Part shown: piece after piece, positions 46,458 through 55,639 of the stretch | Layout of the letters: every line of letters begins with the position of its first letter | Position numbering within the stretch: position 1 is the first letter of the stretch | Source of the DNA: Streptomyces agglomeratus | GTDB taxonomy: Bacteria; Actinomycetota; Actinomycetes; Streptomycetales; Streptomycetaceae | Assembly: GCF_001746415.1 (NCBI RefSeq) | Contig: NZ_MEHJ01000001.1 | Coordinates: 6,888,501-6,952,500 of the forward strand | DNA length: 64,000 bases | Reading direction: 5' to 3' | The notes under the pieces: model-generated | The model's input: only the letters and a program-made list of their open reading frames with translations | Database searches by the model: none | What the model was told of the DNA's origin: nothing | Made by a program: the position numbers and the translations under genes

Positions 46458-47696
46458 TTACGAACCGACCTTGCGCTTGTTCCACACGTCGAACCCGACC
46501 GCCGCCAGCAGCACCAGACCCTTGATGACCTGCTGGTAGTCCGTGCCGATGCCGACGAGCGACATGCCGTTGTTGAGTACGCCCAGCACCAGGCCGCCGA
46601 TGATGGCGCCGAAGACCGTGCCGACGCCGCCGCTCATCGACGCGCCGCCGATGAACGCCGCCGCGATCGCCTCCAGTTCGAAGTTCACACCGGCCTGCGG
46701 CACACCCGCGTTCAGCCGGGCCGCGTACACGACCCCGGCCAGGGCGGCGAGCACGCCCATGTTCACGAACACCAGGAAGGTGACGCGCTTGTCCTTGACC
46801 CCCGACAGCTTCGCCGCCGCCTGGTTCCCGCCGAGCGCGTACACGTGGCGCCCGACGACCGCGTTGCGCATCACGAAGCCGAAGCCGATGAGCAGCGCCG
46901 CGAGCAGCAGGAGCACCACGGGTACGCCCCGGTAGCTGGCCAGCGTCAGTGTGAAGGCGAGAACGGCCGCCGCCATCGCCACGCACTTGGTGAGGAAGAG
47001 CGACCTCGGCAGCACGTCGAGCTCGTAACTCAGCTGCCTGCGCCGGTCGCGCACCTCCTGCGCCAGCGCGAAGACCAGCAGGCCCAGCCCCAGCAGCAGA
47101 GTGAGGTTGTGGTAGTTGGTGTCCGGGCCGAGGGACGGGAGGTACCCCGTGGAGATCTTCTGGAAGCCCTCGGGGAACGGGCCGATGGAGCGCGAGCCGA
47201 GGAAGATCTGCGTACCGCCCCGGAAGAGCAGCATGCCCGCCAGCGTGACGATGAACGACGGGATGCCGACGTACGCGATCCAGAAACCCTGCCAGGCGCC
47301 GGCGGCCGCCCCGATGACCAGCGCGATGACGGTGGCGAGCACCCACGGCACGTCGTGCTCGACCATCATCACCGCGCACGCGGCGGAGACGAACGCCGCC
47401 AGCGAACCGACCGACAGGTCGATGTGGCCCGAGATGATGACGATCATCATGCCGATGCCGAGGACCAGGATGTAGCTGTTCTGGAGGACCAGGTTGGTGA
47501 CGTTGTTCGGCTGGAGGAGTACGCCGTCGGTCCAGATCGCGAAGAGCACGACGATCAGTGTGAGCGCGATGAGCATGCCGTACTGGCGCATGTTGCGGCG
47601 CATGGTTTCCAGCAGCAGCGTGCTGACCGCGGAACCGCGCGGTCCGGGCGGAGCGGCTTGCCGCCCCGGCTTCTCGGTGGTGACCGGGCTGCCCAT
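46458..47696 (-). CDS. gguB: Sugar ABC importer permease (GguB/XylH type)
   Basis: A 412-residue membrane protein of the sugar-permease family with about ten segments. Motifs are GIGMMIVIISGHIDLSVGS near 85 and AIAAAFIGGASMSGGVGTVFG near 345. The length (about 400, longer than RbsC) matches the GguB/MmsB/XylH group. It starts five bases after the ATPase stop. Confidence 0.9.
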   Translation of the reverse strand: MGSPVTTEKPGRQAAPPGPRGSAVSTLLLETMRRNMRQYGMLIALTLIVVLFAIWTDGVLLQPNNVTNLVLQNSYILVLGIGMMIVIISGHIDLSVGSLAAFVSAACAVMMVEHDVPWVLATVIALVIGAAAGAWQGFWIAYVGIPSFIVTLAGMLLFRGGTQIFLGSRSIGPFPEGFQKISTGYLPSLGPDTNYHNLTLLLGLGLLVFALAQEVRDRRRQLSYELDVLPRSLFLTKCVAMAAAVLAFTLTLASYRGVPVVLLLLAALLIGFGFVMRNAVVGRHVYALGGNQAAAKLSGVKDKRVTFLVFVNMGVLAALAGVVYAARLNAGVPQAGVNFELEAIAAAFIGGASMSGGVGTVFGAIIGGLVLGVLNNGMSLVGIGTDYQQVIKGLVLLAAVGFDVWNKRKVGS

Positions 47697-47701
47697 CTCT
47701 C

Positions 47702-49261
47702 TTACCTCTTGTCCATGGTCATGTGGCGCATCAGTACTTCCTGGGTCGCGTCCGCGCGCGCGATCTCGGCGGTCAGCCGGCCGGCGGACATCGTGTAGAC
47801 GCGGTCGCACATGCCGAGCAGTTCGGGCAGTTCGGAGGAGATGAAGACGACGGCCTTGCCTTCGGCGGCGAGGCGGTCGATCACGCTGTAGATCTCGAAC
47901 TTCGCGCCGACGTCGATCCCGCGCGTCGGCTCGTCGAGGATCAGCACATCGGGACCGGCGAAGATCCACTTGCTGAGGACGACCTTCTGCTGGTTGCCGC
48001 CGGACAGCCGGCCGACCTGCTCGAAGACCGTCGGCGCCTTGATGTTCATGCTGCGCCGGAACGACTCCGCGACCCGGGTCTCCTCGTGCTCGTCGACGAT
48101 GCCGCGCCTGGCCACCTTCGGCAGGGCGCTGAGGGTGATGTTGCGGCCGATGGTGTCGATGAGGTTGAGGCCGTAGTGCTTGCGGTCCTCGGTGACGTAC
48201 GCGATGCCGTGCGCGACCGCCTCCGGGACGGTCTTCGTGCGGATCTCCTTGCCGTCCTTGAGGACCGTGCCGCTGATGTTGCGGCCGTACGACCGCCCGA
48301 AGACGCTCATCGCGAGCTCCGTGCGCCCCGCTCCCATCAGGCCCGCGATACCGACGATCTCGCCCCGCCCGACGTGGACGGACACCCCGTCGACCACCTT
48401 GCGCTGCTGGTCGATGGGGTGGTGCACGGTCCAGTCGCGGACTTCGAGGGCGGGGTGCGCCTTGGGGTTCCCCTCGTACGGCGTCCTTTCGGGGAAGCGG
48501 TGGTCGAGGTCGCGGCCGACCATGCCCCGGATAATCCGCTCCTCGGTGGTCTCCGCCGCCCCGACGTCCAGGGTCTCGATCGTGCGGCCGTCGCGGATGA
48601 TCGTGACGGAGTCGGCGACCTCGGCGATCTCGTTGAGCTTGTGCGAGATGATGATCGAGGTGATGCCCTGTTCCTTCAGCTCCAGGATGAGCTGGAGGAG
48701 CTGAGCCGAATCCTCGTCGTTGAGCGCGGCCGTCGGCTCGTCGAGGATCAGCAGCTTCACCTCCTTGGAGAGAGCCTTCGCGATCTCAACGAGCTGCTGC
48801 TTGCCCACCCCGATGTCCGCCACCCGCGTCTGCGGATGCTCGCGCAGCCCCACCCGCTTGAGCAGCGCCGCCGCGTGCTTGAGGGTCTCGTTCCAGCTGA
48901 TGATCCCGCGCCGGGCGTGCTCGTTGCCGAGGAAGATGTTCTCGGCGAGGGAGAGGTACGGGACCAGGGCCAGCTCCTGATGGATGATCACGATGCCGTG
49001 CGCCTCGCTGGCCCGGATGTCCTTGAACGCGCAGTGCTCGCCGTCGAAGAGGATGTCCCCCTCGTAACTCCCGTGCGGATGGACGCCGCTCAGGACCTTC
49101 ATCAGCGTGGACTTGCCCGCGCCGTTCTCCCCGCACACGGCGTGCACCTCGCCGCGCGCCACGGTCAGCGTCACGTCGGAGAGCGCCTTGACGCCGGGGA
49201 ACGTCTTGACGATCGAGCGCATCTCCAGGACGGGCGGCGCCGGTGTCGGTCCCGCCGTCAC
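47702..49261 (-). CDS. gguA: Sugar ABC importer double ATPase (GguA/MmsA type)
   Basis: A 519-residue tandem ATPase. The first half has Walker [10 protein letters not shown] near 44 and Walker [12 protein letters not shown] near 168. The second has a degenerate P-loop GLMGAGRTE near 300, signature LSGGNQQKV near 415 and [13 protein letters not shown] near 437. It is typical of monosaccharide importers. The GTG at 49261 overlaps the chvE stop by four bases; upstream in-frame sequence belongs to chvE. Confidence 0.92.
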   Translation of the reverse strand: MTAGPTPAPPVLEMRSIVKTFPGVKALSDVTLTVARGEVHAVCGENGAGKSTLMKVLSGVHPHGSYEGDILFDGEHCAFKDIRASEAHGIVIIHQELALVPYLSLAENIFLGNEHARRGIISWNETLKHAAALLKRVGLREHPQTRVADIGVGKQQLVEIAKALSKEVKLLILDEPTAALNDEDSAQLLQLILELKEQGITSIIISHKLNEIAEVADSVTIIRDGRTIETLDVGAAETTEERIIRGMVGRDLDHRFPERTPYEGNPKAHPALEVRDWTVHHPIDQQRKVVDGVSVHVGRGEIVGIAGLMGAGRTELAMSVFGRSYGRNISGTVLKDGKEIRTKTVPEAVAHGIAYVTEDRKHYGLNLIDTIGRNITLSALPKVARRGIVDEHEETRVAESFRRSMNIKAPTVFEQVGRLSGGNQQKVVLSKWIFAGPDVLILDEPTRGIDVGAKFEIYSVIDRLAAEGKAVVFISSELPELLGMCDRVYTMSAGRLTAEIARADATQEVLMRHMTMDKR

Positions 49262-50364
49262 AGGTCGCTCGCCTTGATGTATCCGGAATCGACCAGGACG
49301 GAGCGGTAGTTGCTCTTGTCGACGCTGACGGGGTCGAGCAGGAAGGCCGGCACGACCTTCTTCTCGTTGTCGTACGTCTTGGTGTCGTTGACCTCGGGCT
49401 TCTTGTCGTTCAGTACGGCGTCGGCCATCTGCACGGCCTGCTTGGCGAGCGCCCGGGTGTCCTTGTAGACGGTCTGCGTCTGCTGCCCCGCGATGATCGA
49501 CTTCACCGAGGCCACCTCGGCGTCCTGACCGGTGACCACGGGGTACGGCTTGGCCGCCGTACCGTAGCCGTCCGACTTGAGCGCGGACAGGATGCCGATG
49601 GAGATGCCGTCGTACGGGGAGAGGACGGCGTCCACCTCCTCGGAGCCGTACGCCTTGGTCAGGAGGTCGTCCATGCGCTTCTGCGCCGTGCCGCCGTCCC
49701 AGCGCAGCGTCGTGACCTGGTCGAGCTTGGTCTGGCCGCTCCGTACGACGATCTGCTTGCTGTCGATGTACGGCTTGAGGGTCTTCCAGGCGCCCTGGAA
49801 GAAGTAGCCCGTGTTGTTGTCGTCGGGCGAGCCGGCGAACAGCTCCACGTGGAACGGCCCCTTCTTGCCGCCGTCCTTGAGCCCGAGCTTGTCGATGATG
49901 TACGTGGCCTGGAGGACGCCGACCTTCTCGTTGTCGAAGGAGGCGTAGTAGTCGACGTTCGGGGTGCCGAGGATGAGGCGGTCGTAACTGATCACCTTGA
50001 CGCCCTGGTCGGCCGCCTGGCGGAGTACGTCGCCCAGCGCGCGGCCGTCGATGGCCGCGACCACCAGCACGTCCACGCCCTTGGTGATCATGTTCTCGAT
50101 CTGCGAGACCTGCTGGTCGACGTCGTCCTCGCCGTACTGGAGGTCCGTCTTGTAGCCGAGCTTCTCGAACTGCTCGACCATGTTGTCGCCGTCGGCGATC
50201 CACCGTTCCGAGGACTTCGTCGGCATCGCGATGCCGATGGTGCCGCCCCCCGCCGACTTCTTCTCCTTGCTGCCACCCTCGGCGTTCTGGCCGCAGGCGG
50301 CGAGGGAGAGGGCGAGCACGGTGGTGGTGAGGGCGGTGGCGGCCCTGGATATGCGTCGCGTCAT
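49258..50364 (-). CDS. chvE: Sugar-binding lipoprotein (ChvE type)
   Basis: A 368-residue periplasmic-binding-protein-1 fold lipoprotein. The lipobox is LSLAACG near residue 23. The mature start is [20 protein letters not shown], then [17 protein letters not shown] and [23 protein letters not shown], all as in ChvE/MmsE. ChvE proteins bind arabinose, galactose, glucose or xylose. Arabinose is favoured by the nearby arabinofuranosidase. It overlaps the genes on both sides by four bases. Confidence 0.92.
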   Translation of the reverse strand: MTRRISRAATALTTTVLALSLAACGQNAEGGSKEKKSAGGGTIGIAMPTKSSERWIADGDNMVEQFEKLGYKTDLQYGEDDVDQQVSQIENMITKGVDVLVVAAIDGRALGDVLRQAADQGVKVISYDRLILGTPNVDYYASFDNEKVGVLQATYIIDKLGLKDGGKKGPFHVELFAGSPDDNNTGYFFQGAWKTLKPYIDSKQIVVRSGQTKLDQVTTLRWDGGTAQKRMDDLLTKAYGSEEVDAVLSPYDGISIGILSALKSDGYGTAAKPYPVVTGQDAEVASVKSIIAGQQTQTVYKDTRALAKQAVQMADAVLNDKKPEVNDTKTYDNEKKVVPAFLLDPVSVDKSNYRSVLVDSGYIKASDL

Positions 50365-51368
50365 GACGGATCAGTCCTTCGCGGGGTGGTGGTGGGAGTG
50401 GTGTCGGTGGCGGGGAAGCGGCGGAGCGGGCCGGGGAGGCGGGAGCCGAGCGGCGACATTCCGCCGGCGGCGCCGTGCCGGGCGAGCAGGTCGAGTACGA
50501 GGCGTCCGCGCCGTACGCGTTCACGGGCGCCGGCCAGGGCGGTGTCGCGCAACTGGGCGCCGTAGGGATAGATGCCGGGGGACCGGGACAGTCCGAACTT
50601 GAGGTAGAGGGGCGCGCCGCGCCGGATCAGCTCCGCCGTCTCGTACATGCGGATGTAGCCGCCGAGGTCGTCGGGGGCCTCCACGTAGAGGTCCATGGGG
50701 GCACGGCTGGCCCGGCGGATCTCGGTGAAGTGGGCGAGGTTGAGGTCGGAGGGGATGTTGACGGAGTCGGCGCCGAGCCGCTCGTAGACGGCGTACGAAG
50801 CCGGGTTGACCGGGCCGATGAGCGCGGACACCTTGAGCGTGGTGTCGGCGGGCAGCAGCCCGTCGGCGCGCAGCCGGTGCAGCGTCCACAGCACCCCCTC
50901 GTCGGCGACGAGCAGGCACTTCACCCCGAGCGCGGTGGCCCGCAGGGCGTCCTCGACGCATCCGGCGAGCGCGTCGTGCCCGCGCGCCCGCAGTCCGGCT
51001 CCGCCCGAGTCGCTGCGGGTGGAGGCGCCGATGTCCCAGGTGCCGCGCGGGCCGGTGAACAGGCACAGTTCGATGTCCCGTTCGGCGCAGGACTCCACCA
51101 TTTCGGTGATGTCGGCGTCGCTGAGCATCCAGACGCCGCTGCCCTGGCTGATGCGGTGGACCGGTACGTCGAGGCGCGCGCTCTCCTTGAGTACGACAGC
51201 GAGCGCCTCGGGGCCTTCGACGGAAGGGATCTCGGTGCGCCAGGTGCCGCCGTCGGGGAAGGAGTGCGGGGAGGCGTCGGCGGGGTTGTCGTCGGGGGCC
51301 GTATGCCCGATGCGGGCCAGGGCGTCGGCGCCGGGGCGGCGGGGGGCTGACGGGGACGGGGCTGTCAC
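50361..51368 (-). CDS. U32-peptidase-like TIM-barrel protein in the sugar operon
   Basis: A 335-residue protein, first gene of the importer operon. Segments such as [62 protein letters not shown] and [21 protein letters not shown] fit a TIM barrel related to U32 family proteins. I see no proven protease motif. A role in processing a sugar or an intermediate is as likely. I start at the GTG at 51368 (AGGAG four bases before), although the frame is open far upstream. Operator B lies 16 bases before the start. Confidence 0.65.
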   Translation of the reverse strand: MTAPSPSAPRRPGADALARIGHTAPDDNPADASPHSFPDGGTWRTEIPSVEGPEALAVVLKESARLDVPVHRISQGSGVWMLSDADITEMVESCAERDIELCLFTGPRGTWDIGASTRSDSGGAGLRARGHDALAGCVEDALRATALGVKCLLVADEGVLWTLHRLRADGLLPADTTLKVSALIGPVNPASYAVYERLGADSVNIPSDLNLAHFTEIRRASRAPMDLYVEAPDDLGGYIRMYETAELIRRGAPLYLKFGLSRSPGIYPYGAQLRDTALAGARERVRRGRLVLDLLARHGAAGGMSPLGSRLPGPLRRFPATDTTPTTTPRRTDPS

Positions 51369-51384
51369 GGGGCTCCTAGGTAGC

Positions 51385-51408
51385 GTTCGGTATTTCGGAC
51401 AAGGTTCG
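51385..51408 (-). promoter_or_regulatory. IclR-type operator, site B (importer operon)
   Basis: Near-palindrome GTTCGGTATTTCGGAC at 51385-51400 and a second GTTCG at 51404-51408, starts 19 bases apart. Upstream of the GTG at 51368. Confidence 0.62.
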
Positions 51409-51468
51409 GATGCTTGGGTACGCGAAGCGGTCCGCACAGGGCGGTGCCGCCCGGAGCCGACCCCTTCC

Positions 51469-51493
51469 GGACCCGGGGGAGTCCCCGGGTTCC
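51469..51493 (-). terminator. Terminator after the sugar dehydrogenase gene
   Basis: A compact GC hairpin around ACCCGGGG and CCCCGGGT with a 4-base loop; no T-run. About 60 bases after the stop of the dehydrogenase gene on the minus strand. Confidence 0.5.
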
Positions 51494-51553
51494 GGGGTGC
51501 CTCCGCGGGCTGTGTGTTGGCTTCGGAGGGCGGGAGAACGGCGCGGCCACCGC

Positions 51554-52567
51554 CTACGGCCGCAGCAGCACCTTTCCGACGCCGGGATCGCCGCCCCCCA
51601 CGAGCGCCACCGCGTCGGAGAACCTCTCCAGCGGAAACTCGTGGGTGATCAGCGGCCTCGGGTCGATCAGCCCGGCGCCGAACGCCCGTACGGCGAACGA
51701 CCACGCCGACGACGGCGCCCCGAAAACGGACCTCACCGTGAGCTGGTTCAGCGACAGATGCACCGGATCGATCCCGGCCGCCCCCGGCGTGAACATCCCG
51801 GTGAGGACCACCCGGCCGCCCCGCCGGGCCAGCAGACAGGACGACGCAGCAGTGGTAGGCGCTCCGGCGGTCTCGATCACGAGGTCGTACCGGCCCGCCC
51901 GCTCCGCGCCCTCCTCCGGTGTACGGGCATCACTCGCCCCGAACTCCAGCGCCTGCGCCCCGCGTTCCTCGCGGGGGTCGAAGACCGTCAGCTCCGCCGG
52001 GCTCGCGGCGGCGAGCAGTTGTACCGCCAGCAGTCCGAGCGTCCCCGCGCCCACGACTGCCACCCGCTCGCCCGCCTCCGGCCGGCCGGCCCGCACGGCC
52101 GCGGCCACTACCGCGGCGGGCTCCAGCAGTGCGGCGGCCGGCAGATCGGCGTCGTCGGCGAGCGGGTGCAGCAGCCGTGCCGGGACGACCACGTGGTCGG
52201 CGAAGGCACCCGGCCGCGTGAAACCCGTCTCGTCATACCCGGCCGCGCACAGCGACGTGTCGCCGCTCCGGCACCGCTCGCACGTGCCGCACGCCCGGAA
52301 CCCCTCGGCCACGGTCCTGCGCCCGAGGAGCGAAGCGCCGACCCCCTCACCCACCGCCTCGACCGTTCCCGCCCACTCGTGGCCGGGAACGACCGGATAG
52401 CGCACGTACGCCGCGTCGCGGTGGCCGTCGTACACCTCGCGGTCGCTCATACAGATCCCGGCGGCGGCCACCCGCACCAGCACCTCGCCGGGACCCGGCT
52501 CGGGCCGTGGCCCGGCCACCAGCCGGTGCTCGCCGGGCCGCTCGATCAGGACCGAACGGCTGCTCAC
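51554..52567 (-). CDS. Zinc-dependent sugar/polyol dehydrogenase (MDR)
   Basis: A 337-residue medium-chain dehydrogenase. The catalytic zinc region AAAGICMSDREVYDG is near residue 37 and GHEWAG near 63. Structural cysteines lie in CGTCERCRSGDTSLC. The NAD motif is VVGAGTLGLLAVQLLAA near 165. The GTG at 52567 overlaps the stop of the enolase-superfamily gene by four bases, and AGAGGAAG precedes it. By context it oxidises an aldose to the lactone or a related sugar acid; the exact sugar is not readable. Confidence 0.85.
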   Translation of the reverse strand: MSSRSVLIERPGEHRLVAGPRPEPGPGEVLVRVAAAGICMSDREVYDGHRDAAYVRYPVVPGHEWAGTVEAVGEGVGASLLGRRTVAEGFRACGTCERCRSGDTSLCAAGYDETGFTRPGAFADHVVVPARLLHPLADDADLPAAALLEPAAVVAAAVRAGRPEAGERVAVVGAGTLGLLAVQLLAAASPAELTVFDPREERGAQALEFGASDARTPEEGAERAGRYDLVIETAGAPTTAASSCLLARRGGRVVLTGMFTPGAAGIDPVHLSLNQLTVRSVFGAPSSAWSFAVRAFGAGLIDPRPLITHEFPLERFSDAVALVGGGDPGVGKVLLRP

Positions 52568-53712
52568 TTGGGCTTCCTCTGCTCCCAGCCCTCGGCCCAC
52601 AGGTCGAACCTCGCCTGCTGCTGCGGGAATTCGGCCGCTGCCTCGACATCGAGCTCGACGCCGAGACCGGGTGCGTGGGACACCTCGAAGTACCCGTCGA
52701 CCACCTGCGGCGCCCCGCGCACGACCCTCTTGATCTCGGCGTCGGCGAAGTCGTTGAAGTGCTCAAGGATCTTGAAGTTGGGGGTGCAGGCGCCGAGCTG
52801 GAGGCTCGCGGCGGTGAGTACCGGTCCGCCCACGTTGTGCGGCGCGATCTGTACGTAGTGCGTCTCGGCGGTCGCGGCGAGCTTCCTGGCCTCCAGGATG
52901 CCGCCGATGTGTCCGAGGTCCGGCTGGATGATGTCGGCCGCCTGCGACTCGAACAGCTCGCGGAACTCGATCCGGTCGTGGACGCGCTCCCCGGTGGCGA
53001 TCGGCATGTCCACCTTGGCGGCGACCTTCTCCAACGCCTTGAGGTTCTCCGGCGGTACGGGCTCCTCCAGCCAGGCGGGCCGGAAGGGAGCCAGTTCGCG
53101 GGCGAGCCGCACCGCCGTGGCGGGGGAGAAACGCCCGTGCATCTCCAGCATCAGCTCGGTCTCCGGGCCGATGGCGTCACGTACGGCCTCGATCAGCGAG
53201 ACGGCGTAGAGCGTTCCCGCGTGGTCGAGTTCGTAGTGACCGGTCCCGAACGGGTCGATCTTCAGTGCCCGGTAGCCCCGCTCGACGACCGCCTGCGCGG
53301 CTTTGTGGTACGCCTCGGGAGTGCGCTCCGTGGTGTACCAGCCATTGGCGTAGGCCTTGATCCTGTCGGTGACCTTCCCGCCGAGCAGCTGCCACACCGG
53401 CACCCCGAGCGCCTTGCCCTTGATGTCCCAGCAGGCCATCTCCACGACGGCGATGCCCGACATGACGATTTCGCCGGCCCGCCCGTAATCGCCGTACTTC
53501 ATCCTGTTCACGAGGTCTTCGACGGCGAACGGGTCCGATCCCGCGATGTGGTTGGCCTCGGCCTCGCGGAGGTAGCCGAGCAGCGCGTCGGTGTGGCCGA
53601 GCATGCGGGTCTCACCGACACCGGTGAGCCCTTCGTCCGTATGGACGACGACATAGGTGAGATTGCGCCAGGGTGTCCCGACGACATGCGTGCTGATTCC
53701 CGTAATACGCAA
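52564..53712 (-). CDS. Enolase-superfamily sugar acid dehydratase (mandelate racemase/galactonate dehydratase-like)
   Basis: A 382-residue enzyme likely to dehydrate an aldonate to a 2-keto-3-deoxy acid. The N-terminal capping domain is residues 1-120. The barrel has the KxD motif LKIDPFG near 163, metal ligands in LMLEMHGRF near 195, WLEEPVPPEN near 220 and ATGERVHDR near 246, and the His of QIAPHNVGGP near 300. This layout is closest to galactonate- and arabinonate-type dehydratases. The start codon is TTG (53710-53712), supported by AAGGGG upstream and lack of a better ATG. Two operator half-sites lie just before it. Confidence 0.85.
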   Translation of the reverse strand: MRITGISTHVVGTPWRNLTYVVVHTDEGLTGVGETRMLGHTDALLGYLREAEANHIAGSDPFAVEDLVNRMKYGDYGRAGEIVMSGIAVVEMACWDIKGKALGVPVWQLLGGKVTDRIKAYANGWYTTERTPEAYHKAAQAVVERGYRALKIDPFGTGHYELDHAGTLYAVSLIEAVRDAIGPETELMLEMHGRFSPATAVRLARELAPFRPAWLEEPVPPENLKALEKVAAKVDMPIATGERVHDRIEFRELFESQAADIIQPDLGHIGGILEARKLAATAETHYVQIAPHNVGGPVLTAASLQLGACTPNFKILEHFNDFADAEIKRVVRGAPQVVDGYFEVSHAPGLGVELDVEAAAEFPQQQARFDLWAEGWEQRKPK

Positions 53713-53732
53713 GGCTGTTGCCCCTTGGAAGT

Positions 53733-53767
53733 GTTCGAGATTTCGTCACACGTTCGAAATGCTGGCG
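53733..53767 (-). promoter_or_regulatory. IclR-type operator, site C (dehydratase/dehydrogenase operon)
   Basis: GTTCGAGATTTCG from 53733 and GTTCGAAAT from 53752, starts 19 bases apart as at the other three sites. The core is 20 bases before the TTG start. Confidence 0.6.
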
Positions 53768-53859
53768 TGACCGTAATCAGCACCTCCTGGGGGTGTCAAT
53801 GGCTTGCGCGGTGCGAAGCGCTGCCCATTGCCCAGTGAATGGACCTGTGGTTAGCCTGT

Positions 53860-53894
53860 GTTCGTCATACCGGCCAATGGTCGGAATTTCGAAC
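53860..53894 (+). promoter_or_regulatory. IclR-type operator, site D (iclR autoregulation)
   Basis: GTTCG at 53860-53864 and GGTCGGAATTTCGAAC at 53879-53894, starts 19 bases apart. It shares long identity with site A, including CAATG just before the core. It lies 21 bases before the ATG of iclR. Confidence 0.65.
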
Positions 53895-53915
53895 GGAAGG
53901 GGTGGGTGGCCGATC

Positions 53916-54686
53916 ATGGGACGACTGGTCCCGGCGGTGACGAGGTCGCTGGACATACTGGAGCTGTTCCTGGAAGGGGACGGCACGCTCTCCGCGCCCG
54001 ACGTCACCCGCAGGCTCCAACTGCCGCGCACCACGGTGCACGAGCTGCTCACCACGCTCGCCGCGCGCTCCTATGTGGTGCCCGTTCCGGACCAGCCCGG
54101 CCGCTACCGGCTCGGTGTGCGTACGTACCAGCTCGGCAGCCGGTACGCGGAACAGCTCGATCTCGCCGCGGAGGGGCAGCAGGTGGCCCGTGAGGTGGCC
54201 GAGACCTGCGACGAGACCGTCCATGTCGCCATCCTGGAGGACGCCGACGTCATCTACATCGCCAAGGTGGATTCCACGCACGCGGTCCGCATGGTCTCCG
54301 CCGCCGGCCGCAGGCTCCCCGCGCACTGCACCTCCGTGGGCAAGATGCTGCTCGCCTCACTGCCGGAGGCGGAGCTCGACGCACGCGTCGAGGGGCGGGA
54401 CCTGGCTGCCATGACGCCCAACAGCATCACCGATCCGGGGGAGTTGCGCACCGCCCTCGCCGGCATCCGCGCACGCGGCCTCGCTTTCGAGCACCGGGAG
54501 TCGAACCCGGACGTGAGCTGCGTGGCCGCTCCGGTGCGCGACAGTGCCGGCCGGGTCGTGGCCGCGCTCTCCATCTCCGTGCCCATGATCCGGTGGAGCG
54601 AGGCGCGGGAGGCGGAGCTGGCCGAACTCGCGGCCAAGGGCGCGGCAGACCTGTCGGTCCGCCTCGGTCACCGGGCCCGGTCGTGA
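53916..54686 (+). CDS. IclR-family transcriptional regulator
   Basis: A 256-residue regulator of normal length. The helix-turn-helix is at about residues 8-65 (AVTRSLDILELFLEGDGTLSA, then RRLQLPRTTVHELLTTL). The effector domain follows at about 80-250 with HVAILEDADVIYIAKVDS, LPAHCTSVGKMLLASLPE and SCVAAPVRDSAGRVVAALSIS. The last motif is the ligand-pocket signature. It is divergent from the dehydratase gene and coupled to the SMP-30 gene by a GTGA overlap. It most likely represses the sugar block and responds to a pathway sugar acid. Confidence 0.92.
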   Translation: MGRLVPAVTRSLDILELFLEGDGTLSAPDVTRRLQLPRTTVHELLTTLAARSYVVPVPDQPGRYRLGVRTYQLGSRYAEQLDLAAEGQQVAREVAETCDETVHVAILEDADVIYIAKVDSTHAVRMVSAAGRRLPAHCTSVGKMLLASLPEAELDARVEGRDLAAMTPNSITDPGELRTALAGIRARGLAFEHRESNPDVSCVAAPVRDSAGRVVAALSISVPMIRWSEAREAELAELAAKGAADLSVRLGHRARS

Positions 54687-55531
54687 CCCGGGAAACCGTG
54701 CGGGTCGCCGTACGGGAGCAGGCGTCGCTCGGCGAGGGCCCGACCTGGGACGCGGCGACCGGCCGGCTGATCTGGGTGGACATCCTCTCCGCGCGCATAC
54801 ACACCTACGAGCCAGTGAGCGGCCGTCGTACGGTGATGGCCACCGCCCAGCACGTCGGCGCGGCCAAGCCGCGGGCGGGTGGCGGCCTGGTCGTCAACCT
54901 CCGGGACGGAATCGGGCTGTACGGACCCGATCTGGCCTTCTCCTGGCTGGTGCGCGACCCCGCGCCCGGCCGCCGCGGCAATGACGCCGCCGTCGCCCCC
55001 GACGGGGCGCTGTGGGCGGGCACCATGCGGTACGACGAGGCGCCGGGCGGCGGGGGTCTGACCCGGATAGCGCCGGACGGCACGGCCGCGCGCGCGGCTA
55101 CCGCCGCCGTCAGCAACGGCACCGGCTGGAGCCCCGACGGGCGCCTGATGTACTACGCCGACTCGCCCACCCGCCGTATCGACGTCTTCGACGTGGCCGG
55201 CGAGAGCGTGGTGAACCGGCGCGCGTGGGTGACGATCGAGGAGGCCGCGGGCTACCCGGACGGCCTGACCGTCGACGCCGACGGCTGCGTGTGGGTGGCG
55301 CTCTGGGACGGCGCGGCGATCCGCCGGTACACGCCGGACGGACGGCTCGACCGGACCGTCGCACTTCCCGTACGCCGCCCCACGGCCTGCGCCTTCGGCG
55401 GCGCCGGTCTGCGCGATCTGTACGTCACCACGGCACGCACCGGCCTCACCCGCCCGCACCCGCTCTCCGGCTCCCTCCTGGTCGTGCCGGACGCGGGCCG
55501 GGGCCTGCCCGGCACCCCGTTCGGGGGATGA
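54683..55531 (+). CDS. SMP-30/gluconolactonase-type sugar lactonase
   Basis: A 282-residue six-bladed propeller hydrolase that opens sugar lactones. Metal-ligand regions are EGPTWD near residue 14, RGNDAAVAPDGALWAGTM near 94, SNGTGWSPDGRLMYYADS near 143 and YPDGLTVDADGCVWVA near 192. The GTG at 54683 overlaps the iclR stop. With the dehydrogenase and dehydratase it makes a consistent oxidative route: aldose, lactone, aldonate, 2-keto-3-deoxy acid. Confidence 0.88.
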   Translation: MTRETVRVAVREQASLGEGPTWDAATGRLIWVDILSARIHTYEPVSGRRTVMATAQHVGAAKPRAGGGLVVNLRDGIGLYGPDLAFSWLVRDPAPGRRGNDAAVAPDGALWAGTMRYDEAPGGGGLTRIAPDGTAARAATAAVSNGTGWSPDGRLMYYADSPTRRIDVFDVAGESVVNRRAWVTIEEAAGYPDGLTVDADGCVWVALWDGAAIRRYTPDGRLDRTVALPVRRPTACAFGGAGLRDLYVTTARTGLTRPHPLSGSLLVVPDAGRGLPGTPFGG

Positions 55532-55540
55532 CCGGACTCG

Positions 55541-55596
55541 TTGTACGAGAGGTTTCGTAATTTCACGTTCGTCGTAGTACGGTGAGCTTCGTACAA
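55541..55596 (+). promoter_or_regulatory. Candidate ArsR operator before the OYE gene
   Basis: TTGTACGA at 55541-55548 is inverted at 55589-55596 (TCGTACAA). The longer TGTACGAGAGGT (55542-55553) is matched by TGTACGAGTGGT upstream of the arsR gene. Confidence 0.55.
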
Positions 55597-55639
55597 AGCG
55601 GAGTCATCCAGCTGCACCGGCTGAAACGGAGTCCTTCTC

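Noticed and set aside
42415..47379. A 1,654-codon open frame on the minus strand.
   Set aside because: It lies opposite the arabinofuranosidase and out of frame with the epimerase and permease. Its content is Arg/Gly/Val/Asp-rich without domains. It is a by-product of GC-rich codon use.
50364..50524. Upstream extension of the double-ATPase frame through chvE.
   Set aside because: It covers the whole chvE gene in another frame; the GTG at 49261 with GTGA overlap is the natural start.
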